Origin: Anaerolineales bacterium
GTDB taxonomy: Bacteria; Chloroflexota; Anaerolineae; Anaerolineales; UBA4823
Direction: 5' to 3'
DNA: 64,000 bases
Assembly: GCA_003105035.1 (NCBI GenBank)
Contig: PQAL01000013.1
Span: 1 to 64,000, forward strand
The notes beneath the pieces are model-generated. The model did not search any database and was not told the DNA's origin. It saw nothing but the letters and a program-made list of their open reading frames with translations. Shown here in pieces: positions 1-8,762 of this stretch. Position numbers and translations under genes: made by a program. Positions within the stretch are counted from its first letter, which is position 1, and the number at the start of each line of letters is the position of its first letter.

Positions 1-9
1 GTAACAAGA

Positions 10-81
10 GCCCTCAATGGGATTTGAACCCATGACCCCATTCTTACCAAGAATGTGCTCTACCGTCTGAGCTATGAGGGC
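10..81 (-). tRNA. tRNA-Thr (anticodon GGT)
   Basis: Read on the minus strand this folds as a complete 72-nt cloverleaf. The acceptor arms GCCCTCA and TGAGGGC pair, and the anticodon stem CATTC/GAATG encloses the loop TTGGTAA, giving anticodon GGT (threonine, ACC/ACU codons). The T-arm GGTTCAAATCC is standard. CCA is not encoded. It is the last gene of a three-tRNA transcript. Thr-Tyr-Thr tRNA clusters are common in bacteria, often near tuf. Confidence 0.95.
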
Positions 82-90
82 AACAAAAGT

Positions 91-172
91 GGGCGGTGAA
101 GGATTCGAACCTCCGAAGGCTTCTGCCAACTGATTTACAGTCAGTCCCCTTTGGCCACTTGGGTAACCGCCC
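91..172 (-). tRNA. tRNA-Tyr (anticodon GTA)
   Basis: This is an 82-nt class II tRNA on the minus strand with acceptor arms GGGCGGT/ACCGCCC. The anticodon stem and loop are CTGAC-TGTAAAT-type with anticodon GTA, followed by a long variable arm as expected for tRNA-Tyr. It lies 9 bp from the downstream tRNA-Thr(GGT), so the two are almost certainly cut from one precursor. Confidence 0.95.
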
Positions 173-185
173 AATTGGGTCGCCT

Positions 186-273
186 CGTTACATCGAAAAT
201 TGGTCAATTAGTCCCCTTGTCTCCCGACCCTTGAGGTGGACAATGAGGCTAATTGACTGATCCTCATGTAACG
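186..273 (-). repeat. Long imperfect hairpin between tRNA genes
   Basis: The 118-bp spacer between tRNA-Thr(TGT) and tRNA-Tyr holds an inverted repeat. CGTTACAT (186-193) pairs with ATGTAACG (266-273), and GTCAATTAG (203-211) pairs with CTAATTGAC (249-257). The enclosed loop also has complementary TTGTC and GACAA segments. In the tRNA precursor it would form a long stem-loop. It may be a processing signal, a small structured RNA or a palindromic element; the sequence does not decide which. Confidence 0.6.
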
Positions 274-290
274 ATGATGCTGTACCTGAA

Positions 291-362
291 GCCGACGATG
301 GGAATCGAACCCATAACCTACCACTTACAAGGCGGTTGCTCTGCCGATTGAGCTACGTCGGC
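291..362 (-). tRNA. tRNA-Thr (anticodon TGT)
   Basis: This is a 72-nt cloverleaf on the minus strand with acceptor arms GCCGACG/CGTCGGC. The anticodon stem ACCGC/GTGGT (one G-T pair) encloses the loop CTTGTAA, giving anticodon TGT (ACA/ACG codons). It is the first gene of the three-tRNA transcript, about 40 nt downstream of a good promoter. Confidence 0.94.
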
Positions 363-401
363 GGGTTAAATTGTAAAAGTACTGGTCTTAAAGCGGACTG
401 C

Positions 402-430
402 ATTATACCAGACGCATATGTTTGCGACAA
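402..430 (-). promoter_or_regulatory. Promoter of the tRNA cluster
   Basis: On the minus strand a TTGTCG -35 (425-430) and a perfect TATAAT -10 (402-407) are separated by 17 bp. Transcription would start near 395, about 33 nt before tRNA-Thr(TGT). Confidence 0.75.
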
Positions 431-434
431 GATT

Positions 435-484
435 AAAAAAACCCGGCTTCAACCTGAAAACAGGTATCTTACCTAGGTTCTGGG
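435..484 (-). terminator. Intrinsic terminator after rlmB
   Basis: On the minus strand a stem-loop region built from CCC-AACCT...AGGTT-GGG segments, with an inner ACCTG/CAGGT hairpin, ends in seven T residues (complement of 435-441). It sits downstream of rlmB and just upstream of the tRNA promoter. Confidence 0.65.
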
Positions 485-535
485 ATGAGAGTCTATCAGG
501 ATTTCGCGATATCGTCAATGGGGCGTTCGGTAACA

Positions 536-1300
536 TTATCTTTTGAGTTGACTAGGGGGTTGGGAGTGAAATCCCCGAGCCTGCCATGCAAAATAAAGCG
601 CGATTGAGCCAGCGACCGCGGCGTTCAATGACTCCACCCTGCCCTGCATGGGAAGTTGTAGCAAGGCATCACAGGATTTCCGCACCAGGGTGCGCATGCC
701 GCTGCCTTCACCCCCCACAACCAGCGCCAAGGGTCCTTTCAGATTAAGCTTATCCAGGGGTTGGGCATCTGTTCCCGCCTCCAACCCGATCACCCAGATA
801 TTTTCGGCCTTCAGCTGTTCGATCGCCTGGGCAAGATTGACCTGAACAATCAAAAGGTGCTCGGAAGCTCCTGATGATGAGTTCACCACTGCAGGGGTGA
901 CTGTGGCGGTGTGCTTGAAAGGCAGCAACACTCCATGGATCCCTACTGCTTCTGCGGTACGCAGCAGTGTGCCCAGGTTCTGAGGGTCTTGCAGCACATC
1001 CAAGATGAGTAAAAAAGGTGCTTCATTTCGTCGGGCGGCTTGGTGCAAGGCGTCCTGAACAGCGCTGTATGGATAACCACTGGCTTCCAGGGCTACACCC
1101 TGGTGACCGTAGCCGAGTGAGTCAAGGCTGCCACGCGAGACTCTTTCTATTGGAAGCTTCAAGATAGAAGCCATTTTTATTATTTCTGCCAGGTGGCCTT
1201 TTTCTTCCACCCCGGTTGCCAGCTTCAAGCGGAAGAATTGCCGTCTCTGGGCAAGCAAGGCTTCATAGGTTGCATTCCGACCGTATAACCATTCCTTCAT
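536..1300 (-). CDS. rlmB: 23S rRNA 2'-O-methyltransferase RlmB (TrmH/SpoU family)
   Basis: This 254-residue SPOUT-class methyltransferase is predicted to add a 2'-O-methyl group to G2251 (E. coli numbering) of 23S rRNA using SAM. The N-terminal ~70 residues form the substrate-binding domain of the family. The catalytic domain shows all three SpoU motifs: N108, G110 and R114 in DPQNLGTLLRTAEA, then VVGGEGSGM near 193-201, then the knot motif LPMQGRVESLNAA near 216-228. The length is normal for RlmB. A strong terminator separates it from cysS upstream, although the cysS-rlmB order is a common bacterial arrangement. Other TrmH-family rRNA or tRNA specificities cannot be excluded by reading alone. 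Confidence 0.9.
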   Translation of the reverse strand: MKEWLYGRNATYEALLAQRRQFFRLKLATGVEEKGHLAEIIKMASILKLPIERVSRGSLDSLGYGHQGVALEASGYPYSAVQDALHQAARRNEAPFLLILDVLQDPQNLGTLLRTAEAVGIHGVLLPFKHTATVTPAVVNSSSGASEHLLIVQVNLAQAIEQLKAENIWVIGLEAGTDAQPLDKLNLKGPLALVVGGEGSGMRTLVRKSCDALLQLPMQGRVESLNAAVAGSIALYFAWQARGFHSQPPSQLKR

Positions 1301-1309
1301 TATTCACCT

Positions 1310-1336
1310 AAAAAAAACCGGAGCATCAAGCTCCGG
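1310..1336 (-). terminator. Intrinsic terminator between cysS and rlmB
   Basis: On the minus strand a perfect 7-bp stem CCGGAGC/GCTCCGG with a 5-nt loop (1318-1336) is followed by eight T residues (1310-1317). It lies directly upstream of the rlmB start codon, so rlmB must depend on read-through or a promoter I cannot identify. Confidence 0.9.
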
Positions 1337-1344
1337 AAGCAGTA

Positions 1345-2739
1345 TTATTTCCAGCGCCATGTCGTACCATCTTTGGTATCTTCAAGCAGCACGCCAAGTT
1401 CCACGAGTCGAGCGCGAATCTGGTCGGTAAGCCGCCATAATTTTTGCTGGCGTAGTTCACGCCGCATATCGATCAGCAATTGGATGAACGGTGTGGCTTC
1501 CCCACCCTGCAAGGGGCGTTCAGCACGCAAGCCTAATACATTCATCAATTCACGCAGCAAGCCCTGTGCTTCCCCAACGATCCCGGCAGTAACCCCAGCA
1601 TCCTTAGCCTGGTTGATCACCCGCACCAGCTCAAAGAGATATCCCAGGGCTCCAGCGGTATTGAAGTCGTCATCCATGCAATCAGTGAAACCCTTGCGCG
1701 TGGCTTCCACCTGCTGCTGCAGGTTGTTAACCGGCTCACCTTCATCGACATTTCCATCAGCGGCTGGGCGAAGGGCAAGCCGCAGACGCTCCAGAGCCCG
1801 TTCAGCCTGAGTGATGATCTCATCTCCGAACGTCAGTGGATTACGGTAACTGGAATTCAGCACCATCATGCGCAGCACATCACCTTCGTGGGAGGCCAGG
1901 AAATCTTCAATCGTCACCAGGTTACCCAATGACTTCGACATTTTCTCACCGGCCAGTTGCATCATGCCATTGTGCACCCAGTAATGGGCAAATGGCTTAC
2001 CCGTTGCGCACTCCGTCTGGGCAATCTCGTTCTCGTGGTGCGGGAAGATCAAGTCGTTACCCCCGCCATGAATGTCGATCTGCTCACCCAGGTGGTGCAT
2101 GCTCATGGCTGAGCATTCGATATGCCAGCCTGGGCGGCCTTTTCCCCATGGACTATCCCAGGCGGGCTCTCCGGGCTTGGAGGATTTCCACAACGCAAAA
2201 TCCATCGGGTTCTCTTTACGCTCGTCAATATTGATCCTTGCTCCAGCTTGCATGTCTTCCAGCTGACGCGCTGACAATTTTCCGTACTGCTTATCCTTGC
2301 TAACCCGGAAATAAACATCGCCGTTAACTTCGTATGCATAGCCTTCTTCACCCAAGCGGGTGATCAATTGTATGATATTTTGAATCTCGTGGGTGGCTCG
2401 CGGGTAAACAGTTGCCGGTAAAATATTCAGGTCAGCCAGGTGTTTCCCGAACTCCTCAATATACTTTTCGGCTAATTTGATTGGGTCCATGCCGAGCTGG
2501 TTCGCCTTGTTGATAATCTTGTCATCCACATCGGTGTAGTTCATGGCATGGCGTACGCGAAAACCGCGATATTCAAGATAGCGGCGAATAATGTCAAATA
2601 CCAGGGCAGACATGGCGTGCCCTACATGGGCTTTATCGTACACCGTTGGGCCGCAGACATACATGGTTACCACACCGGGCTCGATGGTCTGGAGGTCTTC
2701 CTTCTGTCGCGTTAATGTATTATAGATTCGTAGAGCCAT
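1345..2739 (-). CDS. cysS: Cysteinyl-tRNA synthetase
   Basis: This 464-residue class I aminoacyl-tRNA synthetase attaches cysteine to tRNA-Cys. It has the family N-terminus with the zinc ligand Cys29 in YVCGPTVYD, the HIGH-type motif HVGH at residues 38-41, WHIECSAM and the [15 protein letters not shown] zinc/cysteine pocket in the middle, and [10 protein letters not shown] (KMSKS loop) near residue 268. The C-terminal DALR-like helical region closes the protein. Length is typical. It follows the YacL-like gene by 15 bp and is probably co-transcribed with it. Confidence 0.97.
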   Translation of the reverse strand: MALRIYNTLTRQKEDLQTIEPGVVTMYVCGPTVYDKAHVGHAMSALVFDIIRRYLEYRGFRVRHAMNYTDVDDKIINKANQLGMDPIKLAEKYIEEFGKHLADLNILPATVYPRATHEIQNIIQLITRLGEEGYAYEVNGDVYFRVSKDKQYGKLSARQLEDMQAGARINIDERKENPMDFALWKSSKPGEPAWDSPWGKGRPGWHIECSAMSMHHLGEQIDIHGGGNDLIFPHHENEIAQTECATGKPFAHYWVHNGMMQLAGEKMSKSLGNLVTIEDFLASHEGDVLRMMVLNSSYRNPLTFGDEIITQAERALERLRLALRPAADGNVDEGEPVNNLQQQVEATRKGFTDCMDDDFNTAGALGYLFELVRVINQAKDAGVTAGIVGEAQGLLRELMNVLGLRAERPLQGGEATPFIQLLIDMRRELRQQKLWRLTDQIRARLVELGVLLEDTKDGTTWRWK

Positions 2740-2754
2740 AGCCAGTCCTCAGGG

Positions 2755-3813
2755 TTAATCTTCTCTTTCCAGCCGTGCAAAGACCATCCGCCCTGCAGCA
2801 GTCTGCAGAACTTTTGTTACGGTGACATTGATCTTCTTGCTCAGGTAACTGCGACCATCTTCAACAACCACCATGGTGCCGTCATCCAGGTAGCCCACAC
2901 CCTGCCCGGATTCCTTACCTTCCTGAATGACATTAACTTCCAGGGATTCACCCGGAAGGAATACTAACTTCACCGCATTAGCCAGCTCATTGACGTTGAG
3001 CACACTGACCCCCTGCAGCTCAGCAATCCTATTTAGATTGTAGTCGTTAGTGAGTATGGGGCAACGCAGCTGGCGGGCTAACACAACCAGCTTATCGTCA
3101 ACTTCACGCACACCTTCCACATCCATGTCGCTGATGCGAAGCGGTGTGGTAGTATCTTTCTGCAGCTGGGAGATCACCTCGATCCCGCGCCTTCCACGCT
3201 GCCTGCGCAGGTTATCGGATGAATCGGCAATGAACTGTAGCTCGTTCAGAACAAAGCGTGGGATCAGCAAGGTGCCTACCAGGAAGCCTGTCCGGGCAAT
3301 ATCGGCTATCCGACCGTCAATAATCACACTGGTATCTAGAAGGACAGTTCGTGAGGGTGGCTGAGCGCTTGAAGATGATTCCTCGCCCGATCGGCTCTGG
3401 CCGACCCTGAATAGTGAGAAAAGGTCAGCTTGCCGCATGACAAACACAGCGATACCCAGATAGCCAAACAATACCACAGCTACGAAGGGGAGAACCTTGC
3501 CAAACGGTGGAGGCAAGAGTGAGAGCGGAAACGTCAGAAGCGCGGCGATGATCAGGCCAACCACCAGGCCAGTCAATCCCGAAGCTAGCGTCTGGGTTGA
3601 GACACTCAATAAAGTCCTGCGGATATAGCGGAGTGGCCGGGTGGTGAAATATGGGGTCATGATCAACCCAAAAAGGATTCCCACCAGGCATAACATGAAG
3701 CCGGCTAACTCTGGAGATTGGCCGGTTGAATTTCCAAGCAGGATACCCAAATAGGTTCCAATAATACCAAACACAACCATTCCGATAAGTCGGAAAATAA
3801 ATTCAACACTCAT
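2755..3813 (-). CDS. YacL-like membrane PIN/TRAM domain protein
   Basis: This 352-residue protein has four hydrophobic segments in the first ~130 residues. A PIN nuclease-like domain follows (VLLDTSVIIDGRIAD, then the acidic residues in ISDMDVEGVREVDDKL and ILTNDYNLNRIAEL). The last ~60 residues look like a TRAM RNA-binding domain (VGYLDDGTMVVVEDGRS). This is the architecture of Bacillus YacL, common in Gram-positives and Chloroflexota. The PIN acidic residues appear intact, so RNase activity is plausible but unproven. It is likely first in an operon with cysS, a pairing also seen around YacL in Firmicutes. Confidence 0.85.
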   Translation of the reverse strand: MSVEFIFRLIGMVVFGIIGTYLGILLGNSTGQSPELAGFMLCLVGILFGLIMTPYFTTRPLRYIRRTLLSVSTQTLASGLTGLVVGLIIAALLTFPLSLLPPPFGKVLPFVAVVLFGYLGIAVFVMRQADLFSLFRVGQSRSGEESSSSAQPPSRTVLLDTSVIIDGRIADIARTGFLVGTLLIPRFVLNELQFIADSSDNLRRQRGRRGIEVISQLQKDTTTPLRISDMDVEGVREVDDKLVVLARQLRCPILTNDYNLNRIAELQGVSVLNVNELANAVKLVFLPGESLEVNVIQEGKESGQGVGYLDDGTMVVVEDGRSYLSKKINVTVTKVLQTAAGRMVFARLERED

Positions 3814-4186
3814 TGCAGCCTCCCGTTCAAATCGCTGCGAGAGCCATCTTACTAGATATTCTGTAAAGATATTCCGACCACGGATGATAACTTGCCCTGG
3901 ACGGAGATTTCTAAATTCCCCTCACCATTTATTGTAATAAACAAGATAAAGAAAATAAGTGCAAAAGAATTTCGACCCGGTGAGGGTTCATACCCATGGT
4001 TTCTCGCCGCTTATGTTGATTGCATTATATCGTTAATGATTGGATTTGTTCCAGGAAATTGAAGATCTTAAGCTGCCTGGTTGGGTTCGATTCACTGCTG
4101 ATATAATCGCACCAGCGAGTGGAATTCGGCTTCATCTCAAGGCTGAAGCTGGACCACCAACAAATAACAAATTTCTAGAGATTAGC
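3814..4186. other. Intergenic region between divergent YacL-like gene and ubiX
   Basis: These 373 bp contain no convincing gene, hairpin or complete promoter. An open frame runs in phase with ubiX from a TTG at 4040, but the 49 extra residues do not resemble any UbiX N-terminus, so I treat it as untranslated leader. The stretch around 3900-4035 is AT-rich and presumably holds promoters for both flanking genes. Confidence 0.4.
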
Positions 4187-4804
4187 ATGCTATCTGGACC
4201 TCCTGACCCAACCCTGCCTCCTTTGCCCCAGCCACGCCGATTAGTCATTGGAATCACGGGAGCTTCAGGTGCCATACTGGGGATCCGACTGCTTGAAACA
4301 CTTAAACCCACCCCGATTGAGACGCATCTGGTCATATCGGACTCGGCTCTCCTGACCATCCAGCATGAAACCGATCTTAATTTGGATCAGGTTATGGCTC
4401 TCGCGGATGCAAGTTATGATTTCCATGATATCGGGGCATGCATCGCATCCGGGACGTATCTCACACTAGGGATGGTGATCATCCCCTGCTCCATAAAAAC
4501 ACTCTCGGCCGTGGCAAATTCCTATTCGGATGACCTGATCTCGCGCGCTGCTGACGTCACCCTGAAGGAAGGTCGGCCCCTCGTGCTGGTCATTCGGGAG
4601 ACACCTTATCACCTGGGCCACCTGCGCCTGATGAGCCAGGCTGCAGAATGCGGTGCAGTCATTTTTCCTCCCATCCCTGCGTTTTATATCCGCCCGAAGT
4701 CAGTCGAGGAGATCATTAATCATACGGTTGGGCGCGTTTTAATGCGCTTGGGCATTAAAAACGAGCTGTACTCCGAGTGGCAGGGTCCGCAGGCAGGTGA
4801 ATAG
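4187..4804 (+). CDS. ubiX: Flavin prenyltransferase UbiX
   Basis: This 205-residue protein belongs to the UbiX/Pad1 family, which makes prenylated FMN from FMN and dimethylallyl phosphate, the cofactor of UbiD-type decarboxylases. The FMN-binding GITGASGAILGIRLLE lies near residues 21-36. The conserved IIPCSIKTLSAVANSYSDDL and the RETPYHLGHLRLM signature follow. I chose ATG 4187 because it gives a normal UbiX length; the frame is open upstream to a TTG at 4040 but that extension is not family-like. No ubiD lies nearby. The stop codon abuts the GTG start of the next gene, so the two are co-translated. Confidence 0.88.
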   Translation: MLSGPPDPTLPPLPQPRRLVIGITGASGAILGIRLLETLKPTPIETHLVISDSALLTIQHETDLNLDQVMALADASYDFHDIGACIASGTYLTLGMVIIPCSIKTLSAVANSYSDDLISRAADVTLKEGRPLVLVIRETPYHLGHLRLMSQAAECGAVIFPPIPAFYIRPKSVEEIINHTVGRVLMRLGIKNELYSEWQGPQAGE

Positions 4805-5539
4805 GTGACGGAGCGCGATCTCGAAAAAGCAGCCTTGCGCGGTGAGCCTTCTTATGTTTGGCGCGCTGGGCAGGAGCGTCGCCTGGAGATGATCACCGCA
4901 GCAGCAGGGAAGCGCCTGGAGGGGCGTATGCTCGAAAATGGCTGTGGCGTGGGGATGTACCTGCAACACCTCGCTTCGCAGGTGAAGTCGATCGTTGGGC
5001 TGGAGTATGAGCTGGAGCGGGCGAAGGAAGCTCAAGCCCACTCTTCTCAAGTGATCAATGGTGCCTGCGAACATCTTCCCTTCCCAGCGAATGCCTTTGA
5101 CGTCATCCTGAGCCATGAAGTCCTCGAGCATGTCAGCGATGACCAGCGGTCGGTCAGCGAGATGCTACGCGTGCTTAGCCCAGGGGGCATCATCGTGCTG
5201 TTCGTTCCAAATCTGGGCTACCCGTTTGAAACCCACGGAATCTACTGGCATGGTCGTTATCATTTCGGTAACATCCCCTTGATCCATTACCTGCCGGTGA
5301 AGTTGCGGAAGCAGCTGATGCCGCACGTGCGTGTATACTCGAGCTCCGATCTGGCAAAGCTGTTCAAGGGAATGCCTGTGCGAATCACGGATCGAAAGAT
5401 CATTTTTGGCGCATACGACAACATTATTAACCGCTTCCCCACCATGGGCAGGTTCTTACGCCGCCTGCTGCAATGGCTGGAAAATACCCCCCTGAAGGTT
5501 TTCGGCTTATCCCACTTGTGGATAATTGAGAAGATCTGA
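4805..5539 (+). CDS. Class I SAM-dependent methyltransferase
   Basis: This 244-residue protein begins at a GTG immediately after the ubiX stop. The Rossmann methyltransferase signature is clear: motif I MLENGCGVGMYLQHL near residues 40-54, an acidic residue after strand 2 (VGLEYE), ACEHLPFPANAFDVILSHEVLEH near 80-103 and a post-motif LRVLSPGGIIVLFVPN. The region after residue ~140 (HGRYHFGNIPLIHYLP) is a lipid- or quinone-methyltransferase-like tail. The substrate cannot be read from sequence. Coupling to ubiX might suggest a quinone-related acceptor, but this is only context. It converges with the next methyltransferase with one base between the stops. Confidence 0.75.
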   Translation: MTERDLEKAALRGEPSYVWRAGQERRLEMITAAAGKRLEGRMLENGCGVGMYLQHLASQVKSIVGLEYELERAKEAQAHSSQVINGACEHLPFPANAFDVILSHEVLEHVSDDQRSVSEMLRVLSPGGIIVLFVPNLGYPFETHGIYWHGRYHFGNIPLIHYLPVKLRKQLMPHVRVYSSSDLAKLFKGMPVRITDRKIIFGAYDNIINRFPTMGRFLRRLLQWLENTPLKVFGLSHLWIIEKI

Positions 5540-5540
5540 G

Positions 5541-6437
5541 CTAGCTGGTTTTGACTCGAAAATCGTATACCCCATCCTGAATGGGCCAATTTGCTGAGCA
5601 TCCTGGGCAAAGCAAGTGATTTTCATGACCTTCCAGGTTGGCTGAAGCACACACTGGACATTTGAAAAACGAGCCCGGTTGAGCTACAGGGGTGTCATTG
5701 ACTGCCAGGCACCTGGAAAACACGCTGGGAGAAAACTGAAACCATTGCCCGGTTGGTTGCAGCCAGGATTCCAAGATGACCAGCATTTTTATAGGCAAGA
5801 AGCGTTTAAAAATTCCCAGCCTGAAATAAGATACTGCCAGCTGTTGTTGCACGGCAAAATCTGTGTCTGCCAGCCAACCCTTAATCGCTTGGGGATGGAA
5901 GTCAAAGTTCAATTTTTCAAACTCCACGCTCTGATGCGAAAAAGGTGACCAGGATTGCTTGCGGATCAGATATCGGAAAATGGCCTTTAGGTTATGCTTG
6001 TTAGCAAATTCCAGGATGAATATGGCTCCCGGTTGTAATGTGCGGCGTACCTGTCTCAAGGCCAGAGCCGGTTCGGCCATATGGTGCAACGTGCGGATCA
6101 TCGTCGCCCCATCAAATAGACCATCCACAAACGGCAGCCGGTAGATATCAGCGGCGACATAGGTGTATCGTTCATCTTGGCCCAGGCGTGTTCGCGCATG
6201 TTGTAGCTGCGTGAGTGAGTAATCCAGCAGGACTACCTTTTTATAGCCAATATACCTTGGCGTATTACGCCCTGCTCCTGCACCCAGCTCCAATAGCTGC
6301 TCGCCACCTTTGGGGAGCAGCCGCCTGAGGGCAATGGCTTCTGCCTGATCTTCATAAACGCGTCCACCCTGATCCCAAAAATCAGTCTGGTAGCTAGAAT
6401 CTTCATAATTGCAGATGGGAGGGGTAGGAGTGGTCAC
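5541..6437 (-). CDS. Methyltransferase with C-terminal Trm112-like zinc ribbon
   Basis: This 298-residue protein has an N-terminal class I methyltransferase domain (LLELGAGAGRNTPRYIGY near residues 47-64, then VLLDYSLTQLQHAR and YVAADIYRLPFVDGLFDGATMIRTLHHM). A C-terminal segment carries two CPxC pairs, KCPVCASANL and LLCPGCSANWPIQDGVYDF, a Trm112/YcaR-type zinc-ribbon. Such ribbons act as partner modules for methyltransferases and here appear fused to one. The substrate is unknown. It ends convergently with the upstream methyltransferase. Confidence 0.72.
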   Translation of the reverse strand: MTTPTPPICNYEDSSYQTDFWDQGGRVYEDQAEAIALRRLLPKGGEQLLELGAGAGRNTPRYIGYKKVVLLDYSLTQLQHARTRLGQDERYTYVAADIYRLPFVDGLFDGATMIRTLHHMAEPALALRQVRRTLQPGAIFILEFANKHNLKAIFRYLIRKQSWSPFSHQSVEFEKLNFDFHPQAIKGWLADTDFAVQQQLAVSYFRLGIFKRFLPIKMLVILESWLQPTGQWFQFSPSVFSRCLAVNDTPVAQPGSFFKCPVCASANLEGHENHLLCPGCSANWPIQDGVYDFRVKTS

Positions 6438-6652
6438 ATGGTCCTTAAAACACTCTGGCTGATTCCGAATGTGCCAAGCTTAATGAGCAGATCTGTGCTC
6501 TTAATACCTCACAAGGGGGAATTTCATCACCATAAACTCACGTGTTGAAAAAATCTGAACCAGCTCGATACATTCCCCGACCAGGTGGGTGAAAATGCTA
6601 CTTGAAGGTATAACCAGTGTTATTTTTGAGATTGATTGACGCTTGAAGTCCT

Positions 6653-7981
6653 CTAAGCAGCTTCTTTTTCCGATTTCATGCCATTATAACCCCGGCCAAC
6701 CCCGCGGTATATGAAGCCAGATTTCACCATTTCATCTGGTTCATAAAGGTTGCGCCCATCATATATGACTGGATGGCGCATCTGGTCACGCAGGCGAGGC
6801 TTATCCAGCTGCTTGAACTCGTTCCACTCAGTGAGGACAACCAGCGCATCGCATCCCTGTGCTAATGCGTAAGGGTCCGGCATCATTTCAACACCAGGCA
6901 TCAATGGCATGGCGATATCCATAGCCACCGGGTCGTAGGCCCTGATCGTGGCACCTTCAGCCTGCAGCAGCTGGGCTATGGTTATGGACGGGGCATCGCG
7001 CATATCGTCGGTGTTAGGTTTAAAGGACAGGCCGAGTAAACCGATGATCTTCCCTTTCAGCTCGCCCACTAACTCCTTGATATGGTCGACAGCCATGCTT
7101 CGGCGGTCATCGTTGATTTCCATGACAGTATAAAGAAGCTGGGGGTGGCGTCCTTTTTCAGCGGCCATATATGCCAGGGCTTTAACATCCTTCGGGAAAC
7201 ACGAGCCGCCGTAACCTACCCCGGCATCCAGGAACTGCTTGCCAATGCGGGCATCATAGCCCATCCCGATAGCCACTTCTTTTACATCCGCACCCAGGCA
7301 CTCGCAGATATTCGCAATTTCGTTTATGAAGGAGATCTTGGTAGCCAGGAACGCATTCGAGGCGTACTTGATCATCTCTGCGGTCCGCAGGTCGGTAATG
7401 ACGATCGGAGCGCGCAGTGGCAGGTGTAACTGGGCCACTTTCTCTGCAGCCTCAGGGTTCAGAGAGCCAAGCACCGTGCGGTGAGGTTGCATAAAATCAC
7501 TGATGGCTGAGCCTTCCCGTAAAAACTCGGGGCACGATACCACAGAGAAAGGTATGGGCTGCTTTTGGCTGCGGCGAATAATATCGGCCACCCAGTCACC
7601 CGTACCGACGGGCACGGTGGATTTGTTAATAATTACCAACGGACCGGTCATACTCACGGCAATCTCACGCGCCGCAGCTTCCACGTAGTGAAGGTCGGCT
7701 TCGCCGTCCACGCCCATGGGCGTGCCAACTGCAATAAAAACAAATTCGGTCCCTTCTAATGCTTCTGCATATGACGTCGTAAATGTCAACCGCTTCGCTT
7801 GAACATTATGATCCACCAATTCCTTTAAACCAGGTTCGTAGATTGGCATCTTACCTTGCTTTAGACCTTCAATTTTTTCGGGTACGACGTCCAGAGCGAT
7901 CACCCTGTTTCCCAGGTCAGAAAAGCAAGCTGCGGTCACCAAACCGACATAGCCAACACCAACCACACAGATTTGCTTCAT
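6653..7981 (-). CDS. ugd: UDP-glucose 6-dehydrogenase
   Basis: This 442-residue UDP-glucose/GDP-mannose dehydrogenase oxidises UDP-glucose to UDP-glucuronate with NAD+, feeding surface polysaccharide synthesis. It has the N-terminal NAD motif GVGYVGL at residues 8-14, the central family signature with the catalytic cysteine in [12 protein letters not shown] near residue 260, and the C-terminal UDP-binding domain ([16 protein letters not shown]). A strong ribosome-binding site GGAGGAG precedes the ATG. No other polysaccharide gene lies nearby. The 215 bp downstream (6438-6652) show no feature I can name. Confidence 0.93.
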   Translation of the reverse strand: MKQICVVGVGYVGLVTAACFSDLGNRVIALDVVPEKIEGLKQGKMPIYEPGLKELVDHNVQAKRLTFTTSYAEALEGTEFVFIAVGTPMGVDGEADLHYVEAAAREIAVSMTGPLVIINKSTVPVGTGDWVADIIRRSQKQPIPFSVVSCPEFLREGSAISDFMQPHRTVLGSLNPEAAEKVAQLHLPLRAPIVITDLRTAEMIKYASNAFLATKISFINEIANICECLGADVKEVAIGMGYDARIGKQFLDAGVGYGGSCFPKDVKALAYMAAEKGRHPQLLYTVMEINDDRRSMAVDHIKELVGELKGKIIGLLGLSFKPNTDDMRDAPSITIAQLLQAEGATIRAYDPVAMDIAMPLMPGVEMMPDPYALAQGCDALVVLTEWNEFKQLDKPRLRDQMRHPVIYDGRNLYEPDEMVKSGFIYRGVGRGYNGMKSEKEAA

Positions 7982-8123
7982 CCATTCTCCTCCATATCAT
8001 GAAATTACGTGATTATCTTATCATAAAGGTAAGTGGTTTGGAGAGTTTTATCAATTTTGTTAGGCACCTGAGGTGCATGCTATGGGATGATGACAATCAT
8101 ATTTTTGGCATGACACCTGTCAC

Positions 8124-8152
8124 TTGTAATTCGGCCTATTTTAGTCTAAAAT
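8124..8152 (+). promoter_or_regulatory. Promoter of the Rrf2 regulator gene
   Basis: TTGTAA (8124-8129) and TAAAAT (8147-8152) are separated by 17 bp. The start would be near 8159, giving a 40-nt leader. Confidence 0.55.
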
Positions 8153-8198
8153 ATAAACAATTAATCATAGTATTCTTATCAAAATATGGGAGTTTATT

Positions 8199-8609
8199 AT
8201 GCAGATCACTCGACAGGCAGATTATGCAGTTAGGGCAATGGTATATCTTGCCCAATTAGAACCCGATCAGCGGGCAGCCACTGGTCAGATTGCTCAGGAA
8301 AAGAATATTCCGCCCTCGTTCCTGGCGAAAATAGTCTCTCAATTATCAGTAGCAGGTTTGCTTCAAACCTCGCGTGGTGCAAGAGGTGGTGTTTCACTGG
8401 CTAAACCCGCCGGAGCGATCAGCCTGCTGGACGTGATCGAAGCCATTGACGGACCAATCTTACTGAACGATTGCGTCGGCGACTCAATGACCTGCACGTA
8501 CGATGACAGCTGCCCACTCAAGCCCGTCTGGTGCGATGCGCAGAAAATGCTTGTCGATCACCTTTCGAAAGCTAATTTTGCCCAATTTGCCAAAGTATCC
8601 ACAAATTAA
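8199..8609 (+). CDS. Rrf2-family transcriptional regulator with cysteine cluster
   Basis: This 136-residue winged-helix protein opens with the family signature MQITRQADYAVRAMVYLA. The DNA-binding core continues with PPSFLAKIVSQLSVAGLLQTSRGARGGVSLAKP. Cysteines C92, C99, C105 and C112 sit where IscR, NsrR and RsrR bind an iron-sulfur cluster, so redox or NO sensing is likely. The spacing (6, 5 and 6 residues) is not that of classic IscR. It stands alone 153 bp upstream of hutU on the same strand, and no isc or suf genes are near. The palindrome in the hutU promoter is a possible target. Confidence 0.88.
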   Translation: MQITRQADYAVRAMVYLAQLEPDQRAATGQIAQEKNIPPSFLAKIVSQLSVAGLLQTSRGARGGVSLAKPAGAISLLDVIEAIDGPILLNDCVGDSMTCTYDDSCPLKPVWCDAQKMLVDHLSKANFAQFAKVSTN

Positions 8610-8643
8610 CCTGGCACCCGACTGATCGCTTAAACATTCATAA

Positions 8644-8673
8644 TTGTCTTTCTCACCCTTCCTGGCGTATAAT
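8644..8673 (+). promoter_or_regulatory. Promoter of hutU
   Basis: TTGTCT (8644-8649) and a perfect TATAAT (8668-8673) are separated by 18 bp. The -10 box lies in the loop of the palindrome at 8656-8686. Confidence 0.7.
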
Positions 8674-8686
8674 CAACCAGGAAGGG
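8656..8686. promoter_or_regulatory. Palindromic operator candidate over the hutU promoter
   Basis: A perfect 10-bp inverted repeat, CCCTTCCTGG (8656-8665) and CCAGGAAGGG (8677-8686), is spaced by 11 bp containing the -10 hexamer. The geometry fits a dimeric repressor covering the -10 box and start site. It is not followed by a T-run, which argues against a terminator of the upstream gene. Confidence 0.55.
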
Positions 8687-8762
8687 ATGTCTGGTTTTTA
8701 AACAAACTGCCAGATATCACCTCCACAAGTCTTTTCGTACACATAGCTTAGCAGGAGGAACC

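Noticed and set aside
4040-4186. N-terminal extension of ubiX from a TTG
   Set aside because: The 49 residues are not found in the UbiX family as I know it, and ATG 4187 gives the normal length.
7783-8259. 158-codon open frame running from ugd into the Rrf2 gene
   Set aside because: It overlaps two real genes and a predicted promoter; translation is not protein-like.
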